The translations under genes and the position numbers were made by a program. A stretch of 64,000 nucleotides of DNA from Endomychus coccineus (lineage: Eukaryota > Arthropoda > Insecta > Coleoptera > Endomychidae). Below the pieces are notes generated by a model. It saw nothing but the letters and a program-made list of their open reading frames with translations. It made no database searches and was not told where the DNA came from. Position 1 is the first letter of the stretch, and the number at the start of each line of letters is the position of its first letter. Location: positions 22,238,297 through 22,302,296 of the forward strand of contig OY294068.1 of the NCBI GenBank assembly GCA_958510875.1. The letters run 5' to 3'. Positions 10,590 to 22,065 of this stretch are shown here, piece after piece.

Positions 10590-12705
10590 TAATAATTGCA
10601 ACTGAAATTAGAAAACGTTCTTTATTGGCTACATTTAAATCTTACAATCTTATAGTATTAACAACCATTATAAAAGAAGTTCTTTTGATATAAGGCAGTT
10701 GAATGCTTATATGGAATGAAGTTAGACTTATTGCGTGTGTCATAATTATGAACTACACAGTTCCTAGAAAATAATGTTCGATGTTATGAATAAAACAACA
10801 TAATTCATGGATAGTAGACTTCCGCGGACAGCTAATCTTGAAAAATCTTGTCTTCCGGATGGATTCCGCGTCACAATAGCTCGACTTGATGGCGACGTTT
10901 CGCCAACCATTACAGGTGGCATCTTCAGGGCAGGCTTGAAGCTTGAACTGAAACTTTTTTGTTTTCTGCCCTAAAGATGCCACCTGTAATGGTTGGCGAA
11001 ACGTCGGCATCAAGTCGAGCTATTGTGACGCGGAATCCATCCGGCAGACAAGATTTTTCAACATAATTCATATACATCGGTGGTAAAAAAAGTGAATATG
11101 TTAAATTGAAAAAAAATAAGATCTCTAAGGTGAATACCAGACAAAATACGTATTGCATACTTTTGAATTATAAGTACCCTATTAGGGGAAGAACAGGGGC
11201 CTCAATTTATAATATTGTATCCCATTACAGAATGAAAGTTAGCATGATAGACGGTTAACAGAATGTTCTGACTGCAGTTACCCACCAAAGATCTTAAAGA
11301 GTAACAGCATTTTCTTAGTCCTTTACAAAGTGAATCAACATGTTCATCCCAGAGGAGGTGGCTGTCCTACGTTACACCCAACATCTGTGTAGTGTGTAAA
11401 CATTTGTGTTGGTCGATATATTCTATGTTGATATTTGATCTAACTGATCGAAAATGAACTATTTTTGTCTTATCTTTATTTAAATTCAATTTATTTTTAG
11501 TTGACCACCATGAAATATTGTCTAGTAATATGCTAGCTTTATGTTTTGCATCTTCTATATTTTCAGATTTTATTGCGAAGTTGCTGTCGTTAGCATAACT
11601 GGCGATTTTGATATCAATATCTATAGACTTAATGAAAAAGAAGAGATCATTTAAATAAATAATAAATAAAATTGGTCCTAAGATTCAGCTTTGAGGTACT
11701 CCTTACAATACAATTCAATTTTTGCTTTTCGCTAATAGCACTGTTGGATAATTCAACGTATTGTGAACGTCCACTCAGATACGATCTAAAAAAATGGTTG
11801 GCTTTACTACGAATATCGTATCTATACATTTTATAGAGAAGAATTTCATGGTCAACACAATCGAAAACCTTACAGAAATCAACGAATATTCCCAAAGCTA
11901 TCAATGTCATCAATAGAAACAGTTACATTCAATAGAAAATCATACAGAGCTGTATCAACTGATTTGTTTTTTGTAAATCCATGTTGGGCAGGCTTTATAA
12001 TTTTATATTTAGATAAAAATATATTTAATTGTCAATTGTCCATAGATAGAATATTCGTAGATTTTGGAAAATAGATAAAATGCTGTTAGGACGGTAATTG
12101 GATGCGTTTGTTGGATCACCTTTTCTTAAGAATGGCACGACCATTGCAAGTTTTAGCTTTGAAGGAAATATTGCGTTGTTGAGTGTGCAATTTATAAGGA
12201 ACATCAAAGATTTTGCTAGATAGTTTCTACAGTTCTTCAGAATATTCGAAGATATATTGTCAGTTCCACATGTGTTACAAGATTTTAAATTGTTGATAAT
12301 ATTAATTATATTCGATTTAGAAATATTTGAGAGAAAAAAGGAATTTGTTATTGTAGAAATATTTTTTTCCATAAAATTAAAGTCAATCTCGTCTTTTGTT
12401 GTGTCGATATTTATAAAGTAAGTATTAAGAATAAAGGCTGATTCAAAATCAGACAGTTGCCTATCATTTTCTACTAATTTTACATCTTTTTTATTGACAG
12501 TTATTGTCTTCAATTTGTTAATTAGATCTCAGACCGCTTTTGACTTATTATGTGAATTTATTATTTGGTTGTCATAAAATGTTTGTTTAGTTTCACGCAA
12601 TTTCTTCAAATAAATCTGATTCAACTCTTTTTGTTTTAAACGAAATTCTGGATATCTGTTGGATAATTCATTATATAAAGTTATAGTTTGGGTCTTAGGG
12701 TTGTG
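10590..12705 (-). pseudogene. Non-LTR retrotransposon RT relic (fragment B)
   Basis: Read on the minus strand, many short frames follow the order of a jockey/CR1-like RT. They include a pre-RT block (LNQIYLKKLRETKQTFYDN), a linker with KSCNTCGTDNISSNILKN (within 12025-12513), and the RT0-2 region KLAMVVPFLRKGDPTNASNYR. After these come DFCKVFDCVDHEILL with the first palm Asp context, a GPILFIIYLNDL-like block near 11650, KLNLNKDKTKIVHFRS near 11460, and a C-terminal NYDTRNKSNFIP block near 10740. Stops and frameshifts are frequent. The YxDD-type motif appears as YANDS, so one catalytic Asp has been lost. The relic is interrupted by a fold-back insertion at 10809-11059. Confidence 0.8.
10797..11071. 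mobile_element. Fold-back insertion with 12-bp TSD, probable PLE-derived inverted dimer
   Basis: The inserted segment 10809-11059 contains two arms (about 10840-10928 and 10974-11059) that are near-perfect inverted repeats around a spacer of about 45 bp. The direct repeat AACATAATTCAT at 10797-10808 and 11060-11071 looks like a 12-bp target duplication. Each arm, read outward from the centre, contains CTGAAGA (CTAAAGA in the right arm), then GCCACC...GGTTGGC and GAAACG. That is the core and stem II layout of a hammerhead ribozyme as found in Penelope-like elements. Stems I and III are not evident. A single related arm lies at 56325-56430. Confidence 0.7.
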
Positions 12706-13290
12706 ATTTTAGAGCACCAACTCGGACAGTCGTCGATAGTTATACCTAATAGTTTGACACTACAATTACAAATAGTTAAATTTTGGGTTACGTCATGATT
12801 CAGTTTTAATTTTTTGTTATTTTTAGTAGTTTTAAGTTTAACTGTGAGTGCTTCAATGTATTACTGCAGCATCGCGATGTTGAATCATCAGCAAATAGAT
12901 TGCCTTTACTGGATGCAATGAAGAGAACTAAGTCATTGATATAAATAATAAGAGGAGTGACGCCAGAACTGAGCCCTGGGGGACCCCATGATTAATAATT
13001 TCAACATTTGACTTTGTGTTGTTAGGTTATACGTATTGACTTCTTTTAAAGATGTATGATTTCAAAAAGTCGAGTTGCTTACCTCTCACTCCATATAGTT
13101 CCAGTTTCTTCAGCAGAATTTCATGGGAGACACAGTCGAAGGCGTTACTGAGATCACACAAAGTTAAGCCAGCAAATGAATCATTCTTAAGTCGGTAGAC
13201 TACAGCATCAACAATTGCACTGCCAGAATATCGAAATACTTGGTATTGATTCGACGATAGGCGGGTGACAGTCAATATCGAGATGACAAG
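12706..13290 (-). pseudogene. Non-LTR retrotransposon RT relic (fragment A)
   Basis: A second, different RT fragment lies immediately upstream of fragment B in the reading direction. It reads [20 protein letters not shown] (palm Asp context) at about 13120-13170, [31 protein letters not shown] and NLFADDST (the F/YADD catalytic pair). Near its end is SVKLLGITIDDCPSW, a block placed downstream of the catalytic centre in jockey-like elements. The 82-codon ORF at 13027-13275 is the best preserved part. Frameshifts are present; neither the endonuclease domain nor a 3' tail is seen. Confidence 0.8.
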
Positions 13291-16200
13291 TCATAATAAT
13301 TATGACGCGGCAAAAGAAAAGAAGTACCTAAACCTAGCTGCAATGATAATTAAATACTTGGTACCCACATGTGCGCGTCACACCACTAAAAATTTATAGC
13401 TACTAAATTAGTAGAGCATTGAAATATGCCGATTACTAATAATCGATTGGTGAACTGTGTTCCATCACTACTCAAAACTTTTCCGAAAAAATCCGTAATT
13501 TTCTTTAGTCCCACACAATTCATACTCCCATGATACTATTATACTAAGTGAATTAAAAATGAGCTTTGTTATGTAGCTTAGGTAAAGGTTCCTTTATGCC
13601 TATATGTTATAGGTACTCAATGAATCCGATGAAAGAACGATTTATGCTGATTTCAATGTTTTAAAATGTATTCCTCAAATTTTGAATAAACTTGTTTGGT
13701 ATACTCTGTATTTTTACGATATTGTTTTATGAAAGCTGCATGTTTTATTTCCACAATGGAACTTTCTTACGACAAATTTATTGTACGAAGAAAATTTTTC
13801 AACTGCAGTGTGTCCGCTGTCCGATTATGCTTCACGTTTGATATTTTACCTACGAATTTTCTGTTGTAAAGGTCGCAGTTATTCAGATGTTTTAGCAATA
13901 AAACGAAAGCAAATCGGCTTTGAACGTTTGGCTTATAACTGTTCATGCTTATCTATTTCTATTACATAATACCGATAGGATATTGTATGCTCTATAATTC
14001 AACAAAGTTGCAGTTAAGTTGGGAGAAAAGAAAAAATTCATTGAAAAACGGCTTCTCATTATTCGATTCAATTTGAGTAAAATTCAACCAATCTTTTTAA
14101 TTGGATGACAATTCTTACCATTGAACTCTGGGAACAACAGAATTTTCAACAACTTTGGGAGAAGTTGCTTCCACTTCACCACTTCTGTTGGGAAGTTTCA
14201 TGAATGCCGAATAAAGAAAGCGTAGACATAACATCCGTTAAATATATTTCATTTCATAAGAATCAATAATTTGTATTACATTATGTTCATTTATGAATGG
14301 AAAATCAAATGTTATGCCATCGTCAGAGGGGATTCCTAACAAACCATTGTGGTGCGTTTGGTTTATATAACAAACGTTGTTCGCATCGCATGAATAACAG
14401 GGCTAGTTCGATCGGCCATCAATAAGACAACATAACAATACATAGCGGCGGCTGAATCACAAAACAGCTACCACAGAGCCGCATTCAATCATTTCATGCT
14501 TTCAGACCGTGAAAATATGTCCACGAAAATGAATTACTATTTACAAATTACGAGTTACTCCACAAGAGATCTATCCCTCGAGGCTGAAATTAGGCTTCTT
14601 GAATCCCGGGATTCCCTCAAGAGTCCTTGGAAATGACTTCAACTTTTCCTAAATGTAGCATCTTTGAACGCATTGCATAGCAACAGCAATAAATGTATAC
14701 AGCATTTTGACATCATACTTGGTTAATTTTGCAACCAAGTCTTCGTCAAACCAGGTATATTTAATTTTTACAATTGGCAACACATTACAGAGTTGCCGAT
14801 ATAAATTGTACATTTCTTGATTTGACTTGACAGCATATATTTGTTGTGAATCTGAATTTTAATATCATTAAACTTCGAAGGTATAGAAACAATTCTTTCC
14901 AGGACTGCAATTCTACGTTCTATGTACATTTACGTCGTGTGCTGTGTAAATTGCAAAACGCGTACCTACATTTTTTTACATCTGTATATTAAACTGAAAA
15001 ATGAAAGTATACATACGTCTATTTGTTTATCTCAACGAAACATGGATCTTCGAAGATAGTACTGTCGGTCATTCCTTGCAAGGCTCTAGCACTAAAACTG
15101 TGAAAACGATTAATGTTGGTGAAGCAATGTGTATCGTACTTCAGGCTAGTTGTACAGCAGGTTTTATGCCTAGTGCAGAACTGTTATTTTCTTCAAAAAC
15201 AAAGGATGGTCGATCATGATGAAATGTATCAAAACGACATCCTAAATTGGTTTGAATTTCAACTTTTAGTGAATTTAGAAAAATCACCACCATCGTTGCG
15301 GATATTGAATAAATGGCCAACAAGCACTCCCAAGAAATGTGATATATACTTCATTCATATGGTTCACGGAATAGGTATTATTATCGCAAAAACTGCATTT
15401 TGAGTTGTAGTTATCGCACATATATTTAATTGGAGACTGCAACATTAAATTTGTTCCTGCTTTGGATCAGTAAAATTTGAGATTCATCCGTGATTGAGTC
15501 CTTGGTACTCTAAAGTTTAAAGTTGATTTGGGAAAAAAGAAGGTATGCAATCTTAAACAACTAAGACACAAATACAAATGCATCATGGTTCGTCTTGTAG
15601 GAATTCTCTAATAATATCACTATCAGCAAGATGTTTTCAACAAACGTACGAGTTTTTATTGGGAACAAAAGATTCTCTATGAATTGCTGTAATCCATATT
15701 TGCTTCAAACTATCGTATCGTGGAAATGCAAATGTTGAATGATAAGTCTTATCTGGATTACTGGCACATAGCTGGCATTCCGATATAAAATGATACAAAA
15801 ATAATAAATTTTCTCACCAAGATCAAGATACCCTCAAGAAAACTGCTAAAACCTTCCGAATGATCAATAAAACGAACTATTTGTAAACACAACCGGTCTA
15901 ATGAAATCGAAATGGTTGTCACAGTAATAACTTCACTCAATTTCTTAAACTAAACTTTTGTTGATTATTTGTAGCTCTAATAAAATATTAGTTCTTCATT
16001 CTATCACTGTATTTCTGTAAGTAGAATAGATTCACCGACTGACGGTTCTTGCATTTGAAGTCTCGCACAGACTGCAATATGCAATATTATGTTGAACGTG
16101 CACGGCATGCGGTTCGGTCAGCCCGACTCGATCATGTGTTTTAGACGTCAACAAGCCAACATACCGGCCTTCCTTTCTAGTAGGCTATGAACATATAGAG

Positions 16201-16780
16201 ATATATGAATATATGATAGTCATACCGATCACTATCAATAGAATTGTTATGGCAAACATCATTGCAAACACTGTCTTCCTTAACTATTGCTACGATTGCC
16301 ACTTAATTCTGTGAACTGGAAGACTATGTGACAGTAATTATATTTTCTATTCTGAGTACCATTTTCAAAATACCTTTCACTTGAGAATCCTATAAAATAC
16401 AATCCACAATTTTTAGTCTAACTCAAAATACGTATAGATACATTAGAACTGATCACGAATAACATATGTGTTAGAAATACTTCTGACAATATAGCTGTGC
16501 AACGAAGCATGTTAAGTAAATATATCAAAGTTAATCTTGTTTTTAATAATTTTAAAAACTTTCCTAAGTAATTGACTTAGTTAGAAGGTCATACGAGTGT
16601 GATCAATGACCCAAGTTGCTTTAATGAAGGTCTAGTAAAGAATATAGTGCTTACTATGGATGACGATGAACCAAATTAGCTTTGCTGACGTGGTTGTGGT
16701 AGGAAAAGAATCAGAATGAAGTAAGAATTGTATCACAAAAAATAAGAAATAGTCACTCTTATCCAATAAAAATACTGTTA
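13291..16780. other. Unassigned AT-rich DNA
   Basis: About 3.5 kb without any gene, TIR pair or RNA that I can support. Short open frames at 13781-13969, 15001-15403 and 15758-15940 have no family motif. A small local inverted repeat (ACTTGGTTAATTTTGCAACC...GT) near 14718-14750 is too weak to name. Confidence 0.45.
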
Positions 16781-17276
16781 AAGTACAGTAGGCATGACGG
16801 CGATTGGGACAGACAGTCTTATCAGATGTCGGTAAGCATTGTTACTGAATTACCGGTCGAGAGGTTGGAGGTCACAGGGTGAGGTCACTGTATTACCAAC
16901 CGAGGGTTAGAGGTCACTGTGTTACCGGCCGAAGTGTCAAACACGTATTGGAATGTTAAAGCACGTATCAAAAACGTGTCGATGAAACACATTTCTGAAT
17001 GTTGAAGCACGTGTAAACACGTATCTGAATGTTGAAACACGTGTCTGAACGTTGAAACACGTGTCTGAATGTTGAAACACGTGTCTGAATGTAGAAACAT
17101 GTGTTTCAACATTCACGCACGTGTTTTGACAAGTGTTTCAAAAATTAAGACACGTGTTTGACACGTGCTTTAACATTCTGACATGTGTTTGACACTTCGG
17201 TCTGTAATACAGTAACAATGCTTACCGACATCAGATAAGACCGTCTGCCCCAATCGCCGCCATACCTACTAAGTAC
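16781..17276. mobile_element. MITE with long TIRs and an internal CACGTG array
   Basis: The element 16787-17270 (484 bp) has inverted repeats of at least 60 bp starting AGTAGGCATGACGGCGATTG on the left and AGTAGGTATGGCGGCGATTG on the right read inward. It is flanked by AAGTAC at 16781-16786 and 17271-17276, an apparent 6-bp TSD. The centre (about 16930-17195) is built from units of about 20 bp containing GAAACACGTGTCTGAAT. It holds at least seven CACGTG or near-CACGTG palindromes and turns into its own reverse complement around 17095. No transposase is encoded; the superfamily is not clear from a 6-bp duplication. Confidence 0.8.
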
Positions 17277-17277
17277 T

Positions 17278-17790
17278 GAGGAACTTCCGACTGTGTTTTA
17301 AAGTGATACATTTTCTTGAGAAATGGTGTGACCTGTAATCAAAATATGTTCGGCTAACGCTGATTTTTCAACATTATTTCTCTTTATATGGGCAAAATAT
17401 TCTTTATACCGATGTTAAATGTTCCTTCTGGTTTGACCCACATAGTATTTTAAACATGACTCACAATCGATTTTGTAAATCCCCGATTTGTCGAAGACGG
17501 AAACTACAAAGGTGTTGCCTAAACGGTTTCCAGCTTGTTCTTACATCTATAAACTGGTTGTATTGAAAATTTTGATAACAAATTATGGAATTTATTAATT
17601 ACCTACTGAAGGATGGTACGTGAAACTTCTGAATTTTATTGAACTATTTGAAGGTAGGAATTCTAATTTGGCTAGTTGGTTGCGTTCCAATTTCCTTTTT
17701 TGTCTAGAAATTAGATTATTGATCAAAGATATTTGCTGACATTTCTCAACTTCATTGTTAGAACTTAGCTGGCTCAAAGGGACGAGAGAA
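17278..17790 (-). pseudogene. PLE (family 2) GIY-YIG endonuclease fragment
   Basis: On the minus strand a degenerate frame reads NNEVEKCQQ, then a block ending VYKTDNKLNRFLGN, then SGIYKIDCESCLKYYVGQTR, EKSALAEHILITGHTISQEN. This is the GIY-YIG nuclease module of a Penelope-like retroelement with its CxxC pair and the YVGQTRRN motif (GIY at about 17490, YVG at about 17452). In-frame stops follow RRN and the final SL. The reverse transcriptase portion is absent. The nearest relative in the window is at 50640-51311. Confidence 0.8.
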
Positions 17791-17799
17791 CTATGAATT

Positions 17800-18960
17800 T
17801 GGTGTCAAAATTTGAATCTTTCGCTGCGGTTGCATATAATTTCCTAATACGGACACTGAACAATCTTTTCGAATTAGATATAGCCTCATATCAATTGATC
17901 CAGTGGAAATTAAACTTGAACTTATAAAAAAGTTGTACGTTTGACATGATGATCCTATTCCGATCTCTGTTGTTAATTATCAATTGCTGGTTGTGTCTCA
18001 TTGATCATTATTTCCACCATTTAACTGGTTATATGTGTTTTTTCTTTGTTATGGAAATCATTATTGGGCTAGTTCTGTACTGAGGCAGTTATTCGTCGAA
18101 GGGGGCGGCATGTATTCCATGAACGGTTCACGGAGGATAGAGGCGCACTACCGGTCACGCTGATTTATCACATCACACGCTGTTACCGAGTGCCTGCGGC
18201 TGAACGCGCGGCGGAAGGTGGCGGCGAAGGGGAACGAGAGAGAGAGAGACGCATGACACCCTATTACCCAGACAAACGCGTCGCGGCCTTGTCATCGCTC
18301 AGGCCGACAGTCGAGCACCCTCGTATTTCATGTAGAATGCGGGACATTGTGCCGCATTCTGCTCTCAATCCCACTCCTGATATCCTCTGCTGCTGCTTGA
18401 TTCTCCTCTAGTATACCGCTTGCACCAAATCAACCTGCCGACGCCAGCCCATCCAACGAATTTCCATTGTTCAATTCATACACCGAGGTGCTCTTGTTCG
18501 CCTCGAGCTCAGTTTAGATTGACGCAGCCTACTTCAATTTGATATGAATTTTAATGCTGACAAGATCATCTTTTTGAACCGTCGTCTACAGGGAATTATA
18601 AAATATTATGTTTTTATTATTCGCTTTTTTAGATGATGCAAACTTATGACACCAGCTAGGGTTAATAATTGACAGTGATTTTCAAATGTTTCAATTAGGG
18701 GAGAATCTCGAAAATGTACATTATTGCGGTTATGGTGCCACCTCATCATCGATTCTTTATCATCATCAATAAAGTGCTGGGCTTAACCCCTAGATGCACG
18801 TAGGCCTCTGGTTTGGGCCCATTGTGTCTATTTTATTTCAGTAGGTTTGAGACCAGCCATAGGCCCAGAATACTGCTTACGGTGGCTTCCATAATTCCGT
18901 CTGGACGCAGTTTTGCTTCGCCGAAGTAACGGTGCTTGAGCAATGTTAAAGCTGGGCATT
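17800..18960. other. Unassigned DNA with a GC-rich island
   Basis: No recognised gene. Between about 18110 and 18420 the composition is clearly more GC- and CpG-rich than its surroundings, including GCGCGGCGG and a GAGAGAGA run. The open frame there (18190-18411) has no known motif. It might be a 5' exon or promoter-type island, or relic element DNA. Confidence 0.35.
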
Positions 18961-18963
18961 CTA

Positions 18964-18966
<3 letters not shown>

Positions 18967-19027
<61 letters not shown>
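18967..19027. repeat. (GA)n microsatellite
   Basis: About 60 bp of uninterrupted AG/GA dinucleotide repeat. On the minus strand it produces a poly(Leu-Ser) frame, which is not a gene. Confidence 0.97.
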
Positions 19028-19031
<4 letters not shown>

Positions 19032-19099
19032 TTTCTTTGAGAGCTTAGGGCCAGGCTCTTTGATAAAGAGCATAGCCTGCCTCATACGTGGTGATTCTC

Positions 19100-19440
19100 G
19101 CCACTAGTCACACCACTCTTTGTTCAGTTGGCCTAAAAAGGTGAGACCCCCTCCCCCCCCCCCCCAAGCAGTTCAATATACATATACGCCTATTTATATA
19201 GTTTCTCCTTAGATTTACCCAAGGTGCATGTCAAGATTGCATAGACCTCCTGAAAAACCGTGTAGTATACTTCCAAAGCCACTGATATAGTAATCCTTGG
19301 CATTTTTAGGTGCAATCCTGCCCCGAAGCTGGATCTATCTTGGATCCATCTGCAAACGTTAATAATAGTGTTGTTTTCATCTTTAATTCGAACTAAGATT
19401 AGGTATCTTTTCAAGACTAGGCTCTATCGAATAATATTGA
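19100..19440. other. Unassigned DNA with poly-C tract
   Basis: A run of about 14 cytosines lies near 19152-19165. Nothing else was recognised. Confidence 0.4.
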
Positions 19441-20415
19441 AACTCAGTCAGTCGGTTTGGATGAAACTGATGATTTGAAACATTTTGCTCAGAGAAAGTT
19501 AAGAAATGTTTAAAAAAGTAGGATATAAATGTTGCGTATAAACTTACAAACTATGTTGGGAAATATTTTTCAAATCTAAAACCTTTAATACCTAAAGATA
19601 AACAAGCCCATACAGTATACAAATTAAATTCTTTAGATTGCGATGGGACTTATAAAGGAATCTCTAAATAATATTTACAGAAAAGAATGTATTGCCATAA
19701 GTATAGTACAAGGAGCAAAAACTTAGAAAATTCTACCCCCCTTGTTAAACACTGCTTTGATTCTAACTATCAATTCGATTACAAAAATAATAATATTTTA
19801 ACTAAGGAAACCAATTATTATAAAAGATCTATCTATAAAACTCCAAGTCTGTAAATCATAGAATAGATATTCAGTCATTGAGTTAGATTTATACTAATTT
19901 AATTAATTAAAACCCTTGCAAATTCCTACATGTGTCTTCATAATGTTGAAAGTATATTTTAGATAGAATGCTCATATATTATTATTTCTAATAAGGTCTA
20001 ACAACCTTTTTCTATTACCTCATAAATCTTTAACATCTGGTTCGAAAGTAGATACTTGAGTGTTATTTTTTTGGTTTCAGTCGTGTACAGACTTTGTTGA
20101 CATGACTTCGTATATTATAAGAAAATTGCTAAGTAGTGGATTTTTGATACATATACAATTATACATACACTCAAAACATCAATGTGTTACAGTTTCGATT
20201 ATTCGTGTTGCCGTTCGTTCCGTCGACGTGGGCATTTTTAATTGATATTGGTGCGATAAGGACCCTTTGTTCTCATAAAATTAGTTTTAAGAAATCCCGT
20301 TTTAAACATAATGCGTCTTCTGATGATGGTCGAGAGACCGAAACGTACGTAAAGACGAAAATAATAAGCATATGTGCTAGTGTGACCTATTTCCCGGGAA
20401 TTTATATATAATGAT
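19440..20415 (+). mobile_element. Penelope-like element remnant with 3' hammerhead
   Basis: The plus strand carries a degenerate GIY-YIG domain at about 19500-19855. It reads KDKQAHTVYKLNSLDCDG followed by TYKGIS, then, after a stop, LENSTPLVKHCFDSNYQFDY and ILTKETNYYKRSIYKTPSL. The order VYK, CxxC-like region, Y-G, then xxKH and a late Glu matches PLE GIY-YIG nucleases. About 450 bp downstream is a 170-bp tail (about 20245-20415) that recurs at 35.3, 36.3 and 48.0 kb and contains a hammerhead ribozyme. The RT domain is missing, as expected for a 5'-truncated PLE. Confidence 0.8.
20314..20357 (+). ncRNA. Hammerhead ribozyme, PLE type, complete core
   Basis: Read 5' to 3', stem I strand CGUCUU (20314-20319) is followed by the core CUGAUGA (20320-20326) and one unpaired U. 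Stem II is GGUC / GACC with a GAGA loop (20328-20339), then GAA (20340-20342). Stem III is ACG / CGU with a 2-nt UA loop (20343-20350), then A at the cleavage site position (20351) and AAGACG (20352-20357) closing stem I with six pairs. All standard conserved core nucleotides are present. The 3-bp stem III is typical of minimal retroelement hammerheads, known to work better as dimers. The unpaired U between the core and stem II is a deviation. Confidence 0.85.
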
Positions 20416-22065
20416 TATAAATGAAGTTATTTATATTAGTAATGAGGTCTATTATGGCCTGGCGGCATGCTACACTAAGGGCCATCATATGCCCATTATG
20501 TGTATCAACTACAACTGTGACAGAATACATGGCAAGTGTCAAAACTCCGATAATGTTGTGGTTCTTCTTTTTGAAATAATATAATGATTTTAAGGTGTAG
20601 TGGCAACAAAGTAACAAAATAAGTATAGTAGCCATATTTATGAAGTTTATCTATTCGACTAGTTATGAAATTTAATTTGAAAAATGTCGCCGAACTGTGA
20701 AGAAGACTTGCCTCTTCAGCAACCGCCATCGCCATAATCAACGATATGTTCAGCAGCTGGTCAAAACATAAATAAACTTGATTATTCAAAACAGAATAAT
20801 AACAATTAGATTGTTATAATTAATATAGTTTAAAGTAACTTTTATCCTACTGTACACGTACCTCACTCATCCATTAATCCATTAATTTTAATATTTAAGG
20901 AATAAACAATGATTTGTGAAATCATTGTTTGATAAAGCCACTGTGTGGTGAAATCTATAAGGTTTTTGTAACGATTAACAGTTAATGACAACGTAAAATT
21001 GTAAAATTTCTGTACAATTTATTATATCACAAAAGAATTGAGTATTATGAAAAAACGGCCCTTAAAGTACCACATTGCGCCCGCAAATGCGTGTCGTAAA
21101 GTGTATTTTATGGCCCGGTCGTACATAAAATATTAATGTGCCAATGTGTGGTCTAGGTTTCGTAGAGTTTTATTTATACTAATATGCTATAACGAATAAT
21201 TTTTGAGATCAGCCAATAATCTAGATTTACTATTTTGATTGAGATTGAGACCTCAGACGGAACATCGAGATTCGAAAAGATTGGGCAGTTAAATGAACGG
21301 TTTAACCTTCGAAAACACCCTACTACATAGAAGGATCGTGACGATAGTTAATATGTACAAGTCGAAATTATAGTATTGCAAAGTTATTATTAACCGTGAT
21401 CGATCAAGGTATAAAGTAAGGCCGCGCAACGGCAGCCTGGAGGTAAATGTGACCAAGCGGTGGCGGTAAAGCATTTATTAAAATGTACGCCTTACACCTG
21501 TTGCATTTGTGTTTCGCTCACTTTGTTTCCGTCAAAAACGGATACATGCCCAACTTACGTCCGCCGTTTTTGTTATTAACGTTATAAAATGCACCGAATA
21601 AATATTTCTCGTTTCGCGGTATTAAGTTTCGAATGACTGCCAGTCTTATCGCAATCTTTTATTTCTTCGCTTTTGTACTTTGACAACATAAGATGTTCAA
21701 CGCTTGTGGCTCTGGTTTGGAACAATTTTAGTACGGAAGCTGGAACATATTTTATCACCAATTTACTTCAGGCTGAAAACGTGTGAATTTGTTAATTAAA
21801 AATGCGGAAAATGTTGAATGATACTGTTGGACTATGGTATGAAACATTTTAATGATGATTTTCACTTGAAACCACATAGCACGTGTGCGATGATGTTTAA
21901 GGTGAAAATATTAGCTTGCCGCTTCAATGAATCTTCTAAAATAGTTGCTAGTTGAATTATTAAATTTGAACAAGAGTACAAGATTAATTTTCCCTGATTT
22001 TTGGAAAATTTCCGATCTAAGTGCCATTGAGAATCTTAGAAAACACCATTCACGAATAGTGTATA
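20416..22065. other. Unassigned AT-rich DNA
   Basis: No gene recognised. Near 21115-21130, GGTCGTACATAAAATATT faintly recalls the terminal repeat of the 4.7-kb transposon but lacks a partner end. Confidence 0.4.

Noticed and set aside
10860..11040. Calling the fold-back arms full hammerhead ribozymes
   Set aside because: Only the core-like bases and stem II are visible; stems I and III do not pair, so they are described as hammerhead-like only.
16885..17112. 75-codon minus-strand ORF rich in repeated FNIQTRVSTFRH-like units
   Set aside because: It is the translation of the CACGTG repeat array in the MITE, not a protein gene.
16960..17195. Spaced short repeats resembling a CRISPR array
   Set aside because: Units are contiguous with no unique spacers, lie within a TIR-bounded MITE, and the surroundings are eukaryotic.
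18828..19085. 85-codon minus-strand ORF with a long Leu-Ser run
   Set aside because: Produced by the (GA)n microsatellite.
20505..20789. 94-codon minus-strand ORF downstream of the hammerhead
   Set aside because: No domain or motif recognised and no relation to PLE proteins.
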